Below are positions 45,264-54,198 of a stretch of 64,000 nt of DNA, piece after piece (position 1 is the stretch's first letter; the number at the start of each line of letters is the position of its first letter). The notes under the pieces are model-generated. The model ran no database searches and had not been told where the DNA came from. It was given only the letters and a program-made list of their open reading frames with translations. This DNA comes from Planctomycetaceae bacterium (GTDB lineage Bacteria > Planctomycetota > Planctomycetia > Planctomycetales > Planctomycetaceae), in contig JAKFWA010000092.1 in assembly GCA_021732995.1 (NCBI GenBank), positions 19,203-83,202 of the forward strand. Reading direction: 5' to 3'. The translations under genes and the position numbers were made by a program.

Positions 45264-46865
45264 ATGCGAGCCTTTGTGACTCGGCTGAGTGGATTTCTGC
45301 TCGCGCTATTGTTCTTGGAAGCGGCTTTCGTTTGCGCAGCTCCCCCTGAGGATGGCGCGGCGCGGAAGTTGAGCACCCTCGAACTGGCCGAGTGGATTGA
45401 TCGCCAATTCGATAAGGCGTGGCAGGAAGCCAACGTGCAACCTCCCGCGGTTGTGGATGACGCCACGTTTCTGAAACGTACCAGCCTCGATCTGAATGGG
45501 ACCATCCCGACCGTTTCACAAGCTCGAGAATTTCTGGGCTACGACGGCGAGCACAAGCGTGCCACGTTGATTGAGCAACTGCTGAATGAAACCAAACGCC
45601 CGCAGAAACACGCGGAACGCACAGCCGCCCACTGGGCGACGTTGTGGCGACGAATGATGGTCCCCGGCAACACGCCGGAAGCACAGCGCGCCGTACTCTT
45701 CGAGCCGTGGCTCAAGGAGCAGTTTCTGACCAACGTGCCGTACGACGAAATGGCACGCAAGATCATCACGGTTCAGCAAAACACGCCAGGCGTCACGGCC
45801 AAAGGCCCGGCGATGGAGAACGTCGTCAGCACGCCGGTGATTTTCTTTCAGACCGTGGGTGGTAAGCCGGAAACATCGGCCAGCGCCGTGTCGCGAGTCT
45901 TTCTCGGCGTACGCATTGGTTGTGCGGAGTGTCACGATCACCCGTTTGCTGATTGGAAACAGAAGGACTTTTGGGGCGTAGCGACTTATTTCAGTGGCAT
46001 TCGCAACGGAGCCGTTGGTGATTCGCCGCTGATGAAGATTCGCCCGGAGAATGGTCCGAAGGAGTTCGAGCCCGCTCTGCTGTGGGGCACGAAAGCGGAA
46101 GTCCCGAAAGGCAAAACATCCCGCGAAGCATTCGCTGACTGGATGACGTCGCCGAAGAATCCGCACTTCGCCTCAACCGCGGTCAATCGCGTGTGGAACG
46201 TGTTGATCGGCCGCGGCCTGACAGACTCAGTGGACGACCTCGATAAAGCCCCACCCGCAGAACGAGCCATCCTGGATGAACTCGCGCAACTGTTCGTGGC
46301 CTCTGGTTATGACGTGAAGTGGCTGATTACAGGCATCTGCAAGAGCAAGCTCTATCAGCGGGAGTGCATTGCCGTAGACGAAACGTCGGGCGACCCGCTG
46401 CCGGGACTACGCCCGCTCAAGACACTCTTGCCCGAACAAGTCTTCAATTCATTAGAACAAGCTTTGGCTTTGCCAGTGGCTCGCGCGGACGCCGGGCCGC
46501 GATTTAATGGTCTACGAGACCAGTTGGTTGCTCGCATGAACGAGGCAGCATCCAATCAACCTGACGAGTATCGCGCCGGCGTCCCGCAAGCCTTACTGCT
46601 CATGAATGGTCGCATCACGACCGAGGCGACAGACCTCGAGCAAAGTCGCACGTTGCGAGGAGTGCTCGACGCACCGTTCCTCAACACCGAAGAAAAACTG
46701 AAGACGTTGTATCTGGCCACTCTGACTCGCCATCCCAAGGCGCCCGAACAACAGTTTCTGCTGGAACACATTCGCAAGCAGCCCACGCCTGAGAAGCAGC
46801 AACAAGCCTTTCAGGAAATCTTCTGGGGGCTGCTGAATTCACCTGAGTTTGTCCTCGAGCGCTAA
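45264..46865 (+). CDS. DUF1549/DUF1553 cytochrome-type protein (short form)
   Basis: The start at 45264 follows GAGGAGAT and opens a signal peptide (MRAFVTRLSGFLLALLFLEA), for 533 residues. DUF1549 features: FLKRTSLDLNGTIPTV and a CxxCH heme motif, CAECH, near residue 223 in IGCAECHDHPFADWKQKDFWG. DUF1553 follows (SRVFLGVR, NRVWNVLIGRGLTDSVDDLD, ITGICKSKLYQRE, WGLLNSPEFVLER). Unlike the larger homolog at 24056-26446 it lacks the N-terminal CX4CH site and the Ig-like domain. The downstream DUF1501 gene is 39 bp away; both should form one functional unit. Confidence 0.92.
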   Translation: MRAFVTRLSGFLLALLFLEAAFVCAAPPEDGAARKLSTLELAEWIDRQFDKAWQEANVQPPAVVDDATFLKRTSLDLNGTIPTVSQAREFLGYDGEHKRATLIEQLLNETKRPQKHAERTAAHWATLWRRMMVPGNTPEAQRAVLFEPWLKEQFLTNVPYDEMARKIITVQQNTPGVTAKGPAMENVVSTPVIFFQTVGGKPETSASAVSRVFLGVRIGCAECHDHPFADWKQKDFWGVATYFSGIRNGAVGDSPLMKIRPENGPKEFEPALLWGTKAEVPKGKTSREAFADWMTSPKNPHFASTAVNRVWNVLIGRGLTDSVDDLDKAPPAERAILDELAQLFVASGYDVKWLITGICKSKLYQRECIAVDETSGDPLPGLRPLKTLLPEQVFNSLEQALALPVARADAGPRFNGLRDQLVARMNEAASNQPDEYRAGVPQALLLMNGRITTEATDLEQSRTLRGVLDAPFLNTEEKLKTLYLATLTRHPKAPEQQFLLEHIRKQPTPEKQQQAFQEIFWGLLNSPEFVLER

Positions 46866-46904
46866 CGCCATCGGGTTGTTTCCTCGTCGATCAAAGGAAG
46901 TGTC

Positions 46905-48230
46905 ATGTCCACGTTCAGTCGCCGCGACTTCGTCCAGTTGTCTTTAGCTAGCGCGTTTGGAGTCTCCTTCTCCGGTTGGCTGCCCCGACTCGCCGCAGCC
47001 GCGAATGAAGCCAAAGGCAAACACAAGGCCTGTATTGTCCTGTGGATGGCCGGTGGTCCGACTCAGACGGACACGCTGGATTTGAAAGTAGGACATCCCA
47101 ACGGCGGGCCGTCTAAAGCCATCGATACCGCAGTGCCCGGCATTCAGATCACCGAGCATCTGCCGGGAGTCGCCAAGCGGATGACGGATCTGTCCATCAT
47201 CCGCAGCCTCACCACTGCTGAAGGCGATCACGATCGTGCGACCCGCCTGATGCTCACCGGACACCGACCCGGACAAGAGGGCGTCAACTATCCCAGTCTC
47301 GGTGCGTTGTTCGCGAAGGAACTCGGAGACCCTGAGAACGAGTTGCCGCATTACGTCAGCGTTTCGCCGTTCCGTTTCGGCGGCGATGCCAGCGGGCCCG
47401 GCTTCCTCGGCCCCGACTATGCGCCGCTGGTTGTGTCCGGAGACAGCAACGATCCGGAAGCTCGAGCCAACCTGTCGATTGAAAACCTCAAAGCGCCGGC
47501 TGGCGTTTCCAAAGACTCGATGGAACGCCGCTTCGAGATCGCGAAGTTCCTGCAGAACGATTTCGCGAGTTCATCCAAAGGCCCATCCGTAAAAGCCCAT
47601 CAGGCCAATTACGAACGGGCGATGCGGATGATCGCAACCAACGCCAAAGGGGCCTTCAAACTCGATGAAGAACCCGCGGCCTTAAGAGACAAATACGGTC
47701 GCAGCCGCTTCGGCCAGGGATGCCTGCTGGCACGACGTCTGATTGAACGCGGGGTATCTTTTGTCGAAGTCACGCTCGATGGCTGGGACACTCACGCCGA
47801 CAACTTCGCTCAAGTCAAACGCAACTGCGACATCCTCGATCCCGGCTGGGCGACTTTGATGGACGACCTCAAGGAACGCGGACTGCTGGACTCAACCATG
47901 ATCGTTTGGATGGGTGAATTCGGACGTACGCCCAAACTTAACATGACGGGTGGTCGCGATCACTTCCCGCTCGCCTGGTCAGTCGCGCTGGGTGGTGGCG
48001 GTATCAAGGGTGGTCAGGTCATCGGCGATACAGGCAAGGCCGGCACCGAAGTCGTCAATCGTCCGGTCAAGATCACGGACTTCTACGCGACGATGTGCGC
48101 CGGGTTGGGTATCAGTCCAGCGAAGGAAAATATTTCGCCGGAAGGCCGACCGATTCCGCTGGTGGATCGCGGCGGCACGGTCATCGCCGAACTCGCCACT
48201 GCCCCGGAAAAGGCCGCGAAGGGAATTTAG
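46905..48230 (+). CDS. DUF1501 family exported protein, partner of short DUF1549 protein
   Basis: The 441-residue product starts after AAGGAAG with a leader containing SRRDFVQLSLASAFGVSF, twin-arginine-like. Motifs include CIVLWMAGGPTQTDTLDLK, TEHLPGVAKRMTDLSIIRS, GFLGPDYAPLVV, YGRSRFGQGCLLARRLIERG, VTLDGWDTHADN and MGEFGRTPKLNMTGGRDHF. It is the fourth DUF1501 protein in this window and resembles the copy at 22740-24032 in genomic setting. Enzymatic activity unknown. Confidence 0.93.
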   Translation: MSTFSRRDFVQLSLASAFGVSFSGWLPRLAAAANEAKGKHKACIVLWMAGGPTQTDTLDLKVGHPNGGPSKAIDTAVPGIQITEHLPGVAKRMTDLSIIRSLTTAEGDHDRATRLMLTGHRPGQEGVNYPSLGALFAKELGDPENELPHYVSVSPFRFGGDASGPGFLGPDYAPLVVSGDSNDPEARANLSIENLKAPAGVSKDSMERRFEIAKFLQNDFASSSKGPSVKAHQANYERAMRMIATNAKGAFKLDEEPAALRDKYGRSRFGQGCLLARRLIERGVSFVEVTLDGWDTHADNFAQVKRNCDILDPGWATLMDDLKERGLLDSTMIVWMGEFGRTPKLNMTGGRDHFPLAWSVALGGGGIKGGQVIGDTGKAGTEVVNRPVKITDFYATMCAGLGISPAKENISPEGRPIPLVDRGGTVIAELATAPEKAAKGI

Positions 48231-48355
48231 CTCGATAGATTTTTAGACAAACTCCGTAGTCTCCCAAACAAACTTCTCATCGAACGCGCTCATCCTGCGT
48301 TGAGAAATCTGGTTTCTGTCGCCACTGACACAATATCTCAGACAAAGATCGCATC

Positions 48356-50026
48356 ATGGCCCTCCGACTTCCACAACGAGCACTCACAACCGCAGTTGCG
48401 GCGTGTTCGTTTTGGAGTGTCCTCACCGCGCCGCTCTTCGCCGCCGACAATCCGACGGCTGAAACCCGCGATGTGATCCTGATGCTCGACAACGGACCAC
48501 TGCGCTTGAGGCTGAATGTGGCCATTGCCGGAAAGTCGCCCGGTGCGGCACGGCATGCGTCAATCGACCGGTTGATGAAGAATTTGGACACCAACGGCGA
48601 TGGCAAGCTCTCGCGTGAGGAAGCTCAGCGATCACCACTGTTTCGCGAGAAGCAGCGGGCAGCAGCCAACGAGTTCATCAAGTCCATCGGGGCTGACCTG
48701 ACGCTGTCTCGTAAGAGTATCGAACAGACGATCGAACGCTTCGGCGGTGAAACGGTCGTTTATCGCCAGAACACAACGACGTCCGACAGTGACGGCGAAG
48801 TGTTTCGCATGCTGGACGCGGACAAGAACGGCACTGTTGACGAACGTGAAATGTTCGACGCCGTCGATCTGCTGCTCGCTAAAGACACCGATGACGATGA
48901 GTGCGTGACGCTCGACGAGTGCGTGCCGCCGCCCGCTGAGCCCGTCAATGCGGTTACGCCGCTCGCGCGGCCTGCTGCCCCGTCGGCCTCGGTGGCAGAA
49001 CTGCTGCGAGACACACATCAGACTCTGTTGCCAGCGCAGTTAATTCAGAAGTACGACAAAGACCGCAATCGCAAGCTGTCGGCCGAGGAACTCAACTGGT
49101 CCCAGGAACGCATTGCATCCTGCGACGCAGACAAGGACGGCCAGCTCAGTTTGAAGGAACTCGCTAACCTGCAGAACTCGTCGGTTGACGCGGACCTGCT
49201 CATTGATGTCGTACGAACCAACGGGCAGCCGATGCTGAAGCTGGCTCAACAATCCGCCGCCGCTCGCGCCGATGGAGACCGCTACCCCGACCTGATCACG
49301 CTGAACCTGCCCAACGCCACGGTCACGTTTTCAACTCGCGAAGTGGACCCGTTCGAAACGTCGATGACGATCGCCCTGAGGACGTTCAACGAGCTCGACC
49401 AGGATGCGAACGGCTATCTCGACAAAGACGAAACCATGAGCCGCGAGCGCTTCGGCCGCGGCCTCTTCGATCAGATCGACGCCGACGGTGACGGCAAGAT
49501 CTTCGGCGAGGAGATGAAGGAGTTCATCCGCGCTCGGGGCGAACCAGCCGCCACTACGTGTCAGGTGATGGTCTATGACGATGGCGCCGGATTCTTCTCG
49601 GCGCTGGACTCCAACGGCGACCGGCGCATCTCGATGCGCGAGATGCGTTATGCGGATAAGACCCTGGCCATGATGCAGCGAGACCAGGACGCGGGGCTCG
49701 GCGAGAAAGAACCGGCGCGCCGCTACCGCATTGAATTCTCTCGCGGCATCTTCAATCCCTTCGGTGCGAGCGAGCGACAGATTGAGCGCATGATGAATCA
49801 ACCGGCTGTGGTCGCCACTCGGCCTCGCCCGGTTGGTCCTATCTGGTTCCAGCGGTGGGACCGCAACAACGATGGCGACATCACCTGGCGCGAGTTCCTC
49901 GGACCACGTGACGCCTTCGAGCAACTGGATGCCGACGGCGACGACTTGATCGACCCCAAAGAGGCAGCGGCTGCGTCGGGACTCGCCAAGACCAGCACGG
50001 TACCAGAGCCTCAACGACCTGATTGA
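48356..50026 (+). CDS. exported protein with about ten EF-hand loops
   Basis: The 556-residue product has a signal peptide (MALRLPQRALTTAVAACSFW...APLFAAD) and repeated calcium-loop motifs: DTNGDGKLSREE, DADKNGTVDERE, DKDRNRKLSAEE, DADKDGQLSLKE, DQDANGYLDKDE, DADGDGKIFGEE, DSNGDRRISMRE, DRNNDGDITWRE and DADGDDLIDPKE, plus a degenerate DTDDDECVTLDE. Most keep the acidic positions 1, 3, 5 and 12, so real calcium binding outside the cytosol is expected. A segment at about 285-330 (MLKLAQQSAAARADGDRYPD) separates two EF-hand groups. It lies 58 bp upstream of moxR in the same direction and may be its first co-transcribed gene. Confidence 0.88.
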   Translation: MALRLPQRALTTAVAACSFWSVLTAPLFAADNPTAETRDVILMLDNGPLRLRLNVAIAGKSPGAARHASIDRLMKNLDTNGDGKLSREEAQRSPLFREKQRAAANEFIKSIGADLTLSRKSIEQTIERFGGETVVYRQNTTTSDSDGEVFRMLDADKNGTVDEREMFDAVDLLLAKDTDDDECVTLDECVPPPAEPVNAVTPLARPAAPSASVAELLRDTHQTLLPAQLIQKYDKDRNRKLSAEELNWSQERIASCDADKDGQLSLKELANLQNSSVDADLLIDVVRTNGQPMLKLAQQSAAARADGDRYPDLITLNLPNATVTFSTREVDPFETSMTIALRTFNELDQDANGYLDKDETMSRERFGRGLFDQIDADGDGKIFGEEMKEFIRARGEPAATTCQVMVYDDGAGFFSALDSNGDRRISMREMRYADKTLAMMQRDQDAGLGEKEPARRYRIEFSRGIFNPFGASERQIERMMNQPAVVATRPRPVGPIWFQRWDRNNDGDITWREFLGPRDAFEQLDADGDDLIDPKEAAAASGLAKTSTVPEPQRPD

Positions 50027-50084
50027 GATCCGTCTGCGGTTTCGCACGTTAGCGCCGCAGGTATGCCCCTCAGAAAGATCCACA

Positions 50085-51113
50085 ATGACGACTCCCACGA
50101 ATCAAGACGCCGCCTCGGTCGCCCGGCTGCAAGAGGCGCGGCAAAAGATCAAGCAGGAACTCGGCAAGGTCGTCATTGGCCAGGAAGAGATTATTGACTC
50201 GCTGCTGATCGGCATGCTGTGCCGAGGTCACATCCTGCTGCACGGCGTGCCCGGCCTTGGTAAGACCCTGATGGCGCGCACGCTGGCCAAGACGCTGGAA
50301 ATGGAATTTCGGCGCATTCAGTTTACTCCCGATCTGATGCCCGCCGACATCACCGGTACCGACGTGATGGAAGAGGACCACGCGACCGGCAAGCACAAGG
50401 TCTCGTTCCTGCCCGGACCCGTCTTCACCAACTTCCTGCTGGCTGACGAAATCAACCGCACGCCGCCGAAGACTCAGGCGGCATTGCTGCAAGCTATGCA
50501 GGAAGGCGAAGTTTCCGTCGGTCGCGAAACGTACAAACTGAGACCGCCGTTCTTTGTCGTGGCGACTCAGAACCCGATCGAAATGGAAGGCACCTACCCG
50601 CTGCCGGAAGCTCAGTTGGACCGCTTCATGTTCAATCTGAGGGTCAAGTACCCAACCGTTGATGAGGAAGTACAGATCATCAAAGGCACGACCAGCAGCG
50701 TGACGGCTCAGGCCGGCGCGGTGTTGCAGGCGGAAGAGGTCTTGCGATTGCAGGAACTCGTCCGCGGCGTGCCGATCGCGGACAGCGTCGTGCGATATGC
50801 CGCTCGGCTGGTCACGGCAACTCGGCCGGGAATGGTCGATTCAGGAGCGTCTGCGAAGACTCTGGAAGCGATTCACAAGTATGTCTCCTATGGAGCCAGT
50901 CCTCGCGCGTCACAGTTCCTCGTATTAGGTTCGAAAGCGCGCGCCATCCTGAGCGGCAAGTACCACGTGGACTTCGCCGACGTGAAAGCGGTCGCTCATC
51001 CGGTGCTCAGACACCGACTGGTTCTGAATTTCCACGCACGAGCCGACAACATCGATTCCGACACGCTGGTCAATCGATTGCTGGAAGCTGTGCCGGAAGA
51101 GGGGAAGAAGTGA
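50085..51113 (+). CDS. MoxR-family AAA+ ATPase
   Basis: The 342-residue cytosolic protein has Walker A GVPGLGKT (K60), Walker B LLADEINR (D121, E122), GPVFTNFLLADEINRTPPKT wording and the sensor/finger NPIEMEGTYPLPEAQLDRF of the MoxR family. MoxR ATPases act as chaperones that assemble complexes with vWA-domain proteins, sometimes inserting metal cofactors. That fits the following genes, which encode three proteins with vWA-like domains. Its stop overlaps the next start as TGATG. Confidence 0.96.
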   Translation: MTTPTNQDAASVARLQEARQKIKQELGKVVIGQEEIIDSLLIGMLCRGHILLHGVPGLGKTLMARTLAKTLEMEFRRIQFTPDLMPADITGTDVMEEDHATGKHKVSFLPGPVFTNFLLADEINRTPPKTQAALLQAMQEGEVSVGRETYKLRPPFFVVATQNPIEMEGTYPLPEAQLDRFMFNLRVKYPTVDEEVQIIKGTTSSVTAQAGAVLQAEEVLRLQELVRGVPIADSVVRYAARLVTATRPGMVDSGASAKTLEAIHKYVSYGASPRASQFLVLGSKARAILSGKYHVDFADVKAVAHPVLRHRLVLNFHARADNIDSDTLVNRLLEAVPEEGKK

Positions 51114-51916
51114 TGTGGCGAGCACTGTTGCTCATCATTGTCTGTTGGCCGCACTACGCGGTGCTCGCTGATGATCCCGCCGACGCTGCTCGACAAGAGC
51201 GGCTGACTGCGATGCGGCGTCGCGCGGAGACGTTGCACCTTGGCGTCAATGGCAAGGCCGACAAACTGCGTGTCCACGCCGAGCCAATCTTCCGATACAA
51301 CGACCCTGCCCGCACAACGACAGACGGCACGCTCTGGCTGTGGTGCAAAGAAGAACGACCACTCGCGGTGCTGTGCCTCTTCATGGATGACCGTGAGGAC
51401 TTCGCCTGGAACTACGAACTCGTTTCCCTGACGAACGAGTCAGTCCGCGTCGACGGACGACCGGACTGGCACTGGCAACCTCAGGAAGCCGTTCGCCCCG
51501 AGATTAAACTCACTCAACCAAAAATCTCGTCATCGTCCAACGCTCGACTCGGCCAGATGAAAGCGATCGTTTCCGCCCTACGTGCGGAAGAGGATCTAGA
51601 CGGCAACGTGATTCAACTCAGGCTGCTAGCCAGACCGGCGCATCGATACCGGTCAGAGAAACAAGGCGTGGAAGATGGCGCGATCTTCCTGTTCGCTTAC
51701 GGAACGAATCCGGAAGTCGTCGCCCAGGTCGAAGCACGAACGGACGGCAGTTGGCGAGTTTACTTCGCACGACTGACAGCCGCAGAAGCGCGCGTGTTCC
51801 GAGACGACGACAAAGTCTGGTCGGCTGCCCGAGTCCGCGTCTGGGACCGGCAGCATGAATACTTTTCTCATTACGGCCCCGATCGCGACGGCGCAACTCG
51901 CCCGTCGCAACCATGA
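51113..51916 (+). CDS. uncharacterised exported protein, family copy A
   Basis: The ATG at 51113 overlaps the moxR stop; the product has 267 residues with a signal peptide (MWRALLLIIVCWPHYAVLAD). Two related halves can be seen: PIFRYNDPARTTTDGTLWLW with ERPLAVL, and RPAHRYRSEKQGVEDGAIFLFAYGTNPEV ending in KVW. The phrase ARLGQMKAIVSALRA separates them. The same order of motifs occurs in the proteins at 52848-53618 and 60398-61270, so the three are paralogs. No known domain is recognised. An exported protein used by the MoxR/vWA system is inferred. Confidence 0.82.
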   Translation: MWRALLLIIVCWPHYAVLADDPADAARQERLTAMRRRAETLHLGVNGKADKLRVHAEPIFRYNDPARTTTDGTLWLWCKEERPLAVLCLFMDDREDFAWNYELVSLTNESVRVDGRPDWHWQPQEAVRPEIKLTQPKISSSSNARLGQMKAIVSALRAEEDLDGNVIQLRLLARPAHRYRSEKQGVEDGAIFLFAYGTNPEVVAQVEARTDGSWRVYFARLTAAEARVFRDDDKVWSAARVRVWDRQHEYFSHYGPDRDGATRPSQP

Positions 51917-51927
51917 CCTGATAACTC

Positions 51928-52821
51928 ATGCCGAGCGTTGCCCAACAAATCGTCGATCCTGCCTTCTTCTCGCGGCTTGATAGCCTTGAACTGCGAGCGA
52001 AGGGCATTGTTGAAGGCTTTCTGCATGGCCTGCATCGTAGTCCGTTCGTCGGCTTCAGCGTCGAGTTTGCTTCGCATCGCGAGTACGCACAGGGTGACGA
52101 TCTGCGGCATGTGAACTGGAAACTGTATGCCCGAACGAAGCGTCTGTACGTGAAGGAGTTCGACGCCGAAACCAACATGAATCTGCACTTGTTGGTCGAC
52201 GTCAGCGGTTCGATGGAGTGTGCCAACAAAGGGCTGAGCAAACTCAGTTATGGAACGACGCTCGCGGCAGCGTTGGCCCATCTGGCTCTGAAGCAACACG
52301 ACGCTGTGGGACTGACGTTGTATGCCGATGAAGTGTTGATGCATTTGGAGCCACGAGCCAAACCGCATCAGTTAGATGAGATCCTGCGAGTGATCTCGTC
52401 CACGAAGGCACGGCCGAAGTCCGACGCGTCGCGAGCGTTAAATCAGGCCGCCGAGTTGTGTCAGCACCGAGGCATGGTGGTCATCATCAGCGATTTGTTT
52501 GATGACATTGATGCGATCACTCGCGGTTTGGATCAACTGCGTTTTCGGCAACACGAAGTTCTGGCGTTTCAAATCTGGGACCCGTGGGAGCGCGATCTGC
52601 CCTTGGATGGCAACATCTGCTTCAGTGATTTGGAGACTCGGGAAGAGATCACAACTCATGCCGAGGGTGTGCGTGAAAAGTATCTGGCGGCGATTGAGGC
52701 GTGGCGCACGGATTTGAGCAAGGCGTGCTTGAATCGCGGTGTCGATCGAGTGGAAGTCACGACCGATGACCCGCTTGATCAGGCGTTGCTCGACTATCTG
52801 GTTCGGCGATCGAAGGCATAA
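51928..52821 (+). CDS. DUF58 protein with vWA-like domain
   Basis: The 297-residue protein has the DUF58 signature (EYAQGDDLRHVNWKLYART) and a vWA-like fold with an intact metal-site motif DVSGSM (D91). It lacks membrane segments and should be cytosolic. MoxR-DUF58 pairs are widespread in bacteria and are regarded as a chaperone with its vWA partner. It starts 12 bp after the family A gene. Later residues VVIISDLFDD and LAFQIWDPWERDLP are also typical. Confidence 0.95.
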   Translation: MPSVAQQIVDPAFFSRLDSLELRAKGIVEGFLHGLHRSPFVGFSVEFASHREYAQGDDLRHVNWKLYARTKRLYVKEFDAETNMNLHLLVDVSGSMECANKGLSKLSYGTTLAAALAHLALKQHDAVGLTLYADEVLMHLEPRAKPHQLDEILRVISSTKARPKSDASRALNQAAELCQHRGMVVIISDLFDDIDAITRGLDQLRFRQHEVLAFQIWDPWERDLPLDGNICFSDLETREEITTHAEGVREKYLAAIEAWRTDLSKACLNRGVDRVEVTTDDPLDQALLDYLVRRSKA

Positions 52822-52847
52822 GAGCGATACGCTCGAGGTGATCTCAA

Positions 52848-53618
52848 ATGTCCGCATTTCAAGTTCTGATCTCGATGATCGTGCTCAACCAGGCGACGGC
52901 TGACGAAGCGTCGTTGCGAGCCATGCAGCAGCGCGTCGAGTCCGTCAAGCTGGCCATCACAGATGATCGTCAAGCCAAGCCGAAGCTCGTGTCAGCTCCG
53001 GTCTTTCGTTATAGCGACGAATTGCGACACATCGAAGATGCAGGCATCTGGCTGTGGGCCGATCGAGGCCGACCAACCGCGGCGATGAAAGTCGAATACT
53101 ACAAGCTGGGAGTGCATCCGCGCCCGTGGCTGTACTGCTTCACGTCGCTGGCTCCAGCCTTGGTGAGCGTCGACTGGCCCGGCGAGCGCACGTTCAACGC
53201 CAGCAAGCCGGGTATCAAGTGGCAGTCGATCGCTGACGAACCCGCGAAAACTCGCGCGGCCCGACTAATTCAGATGCGCGACATCGCGCGGCGTTTCTCA
53301 GCCGAGATCCTGCGCAATCCACCAAAACTTGAACGACATCAGATGCGTCTGCTGACTCGCCCCTTATATCGCTATGAGGAAACCTCAGGAGACGTTCTGG
53401 ACGGTGCGGTCTTTGGATTCACGGGCACCGGAACGAATCCCGACCTGCTGCTGGTGCTGGACCTCACGAAGGATGTGGGCTGGCGATTTGGTCTGACGGG
53501 TATGACCGCCGAAGGGCTCAGCGTGACGCTGGACGATCGCAAGGTCTGGGAACAACCGCATGCCACGGAACCTGGTCAGAAGTTTGAAACCTGGGTCTAT
53601 TTCTCGCCTCAGAACTGA
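52848..53618 (+). CDS. uncharacterised exported protein, family copy B
   Basis: The 256-residue product starts after GAGGTGAT and has a short hydrophobic leader (MSAFQVLISMIVLNQATADE). It repeats the family order: PVFRYSDELRHIEDAGIWLW with GRPTAAM, ARLIQMRDIARRFSAE, RLLTRPLYRYEETSG, LDGAVFGFTGTGTNPDLLL and a final RKVW. Identity to copies A and C is low outside these motifs, so duplication was old. It lies between the DUF58 gene and a small membrane protein gene. No function can be assigned. Confidence 0.82.
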   Translation: MSAFQVLISMIVLNQATADEASLRAMQQRVESVKLAITDDRQAKPKLVSAPVFRYSDELRHIEDAGIWLWADRGRPTAAMKVEYYKLGVHPRPWLYCFTSLAPALVSVDWPGERTFNASKPGIKWQSIADEPAKTRAARLIQMRDIARRFSAEILRNPPKLERHQMRLLTRPLYRYEETSGDVLDGAVFGFTGTGTNPDLLLVLDLTKDVGWRFGLTGMTAEGLSVTLDDRKVWEQPHATEPGQKFETWVYFSPQN

Positions 53619-53633
53619 AAGAGGAGGACGCTC

Positions 53634-54155
53634 ATGTTTTCCGCTGAGGAACTGATCGCGACAGATGTCTCCGTCGATCAGCCGAAGGTCGGCGCGTTCT
53701 ATCGAATGGCTGTGCCCATGATCTGGCTCGTCGCAGCAATGGTGTCGTGGAAGCATCCCGGTGACGAGTATCTGCTGTTCACGCTGGTGTGCGGCTTGCC
53801 GGGCGCGTGGATCACACTCCTGTTCGGCAAGCTCAATCCCAACGAGGCCGCGCCGGTCCTGTTCGGAGCGGGCATGCTCACGATGGCGGCTGTCGGCTGG
53901 GCGATGGATTCACTGCGAGTTTGGCGCGGCATCTGGGCTGGCCTCTACACCTTCGGAGCGTGTGCGCTGGTGCTTTGCATGCTGTCCAGCTACCCAAGTT
54001 ATCAGGCAGCACTCGCGAAGAACGGAGCCGTCGCGGCATACCTGTCGGCGGCGGCAAATATGAGTCTGTATGTCACATCGACAGTCAGCATCGCGGTGGC
54101 CATAGCTGGGCGACTGCTTCCGCTGGCCTGGCGACGACTGAGTCATCCCGTTTAG
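53634..54155 (+). CDS. small multi-pass membrane protein, unknown family
   Basis: The gene follows AGGAGG and encodes 173 residues with about five hydrophobic segments (near 27-40, 47-65, 73-90, 98-118 and 140-160), such as LFTLVCGLPGAWITLLFG and AGLYTFGACALVLCML. I do not recognise a family. It lies within the MoxR cluster, 16 bp after copy B, and is likely an inner-membrane part of the same system. Confidence 0.75.
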   Translation: MFSAEELIATDVSVDQPKVGAFYRMAVPMIWLVAAMVSWKHPGDEYLLFTLVCGLPGAWITLLFGKLNPNEAAPVLFGAGMLTMAAVGWAMDSLRVWRGIWAGLYTFGACALVLCMLSSYPSYQAALAKNGAVAAYLSAAANMSLYVTSTVSIAVAIAGRLLPLAWRRLSHPV

Positions 54156-54198
54156 TCCGTAGCACCTGAGTCCCTTAAGAGGCGAGCCCTCACCAGCC

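Noticed and set aside
44947..45684. 245-codon minus-strand open frame covering the gap before the DUF1549 gene
   Set aside because: Half of it is antisense to the DUF1549 gene; the rest crosses the promoter region and has no recognisable domain or ribosome binding site.
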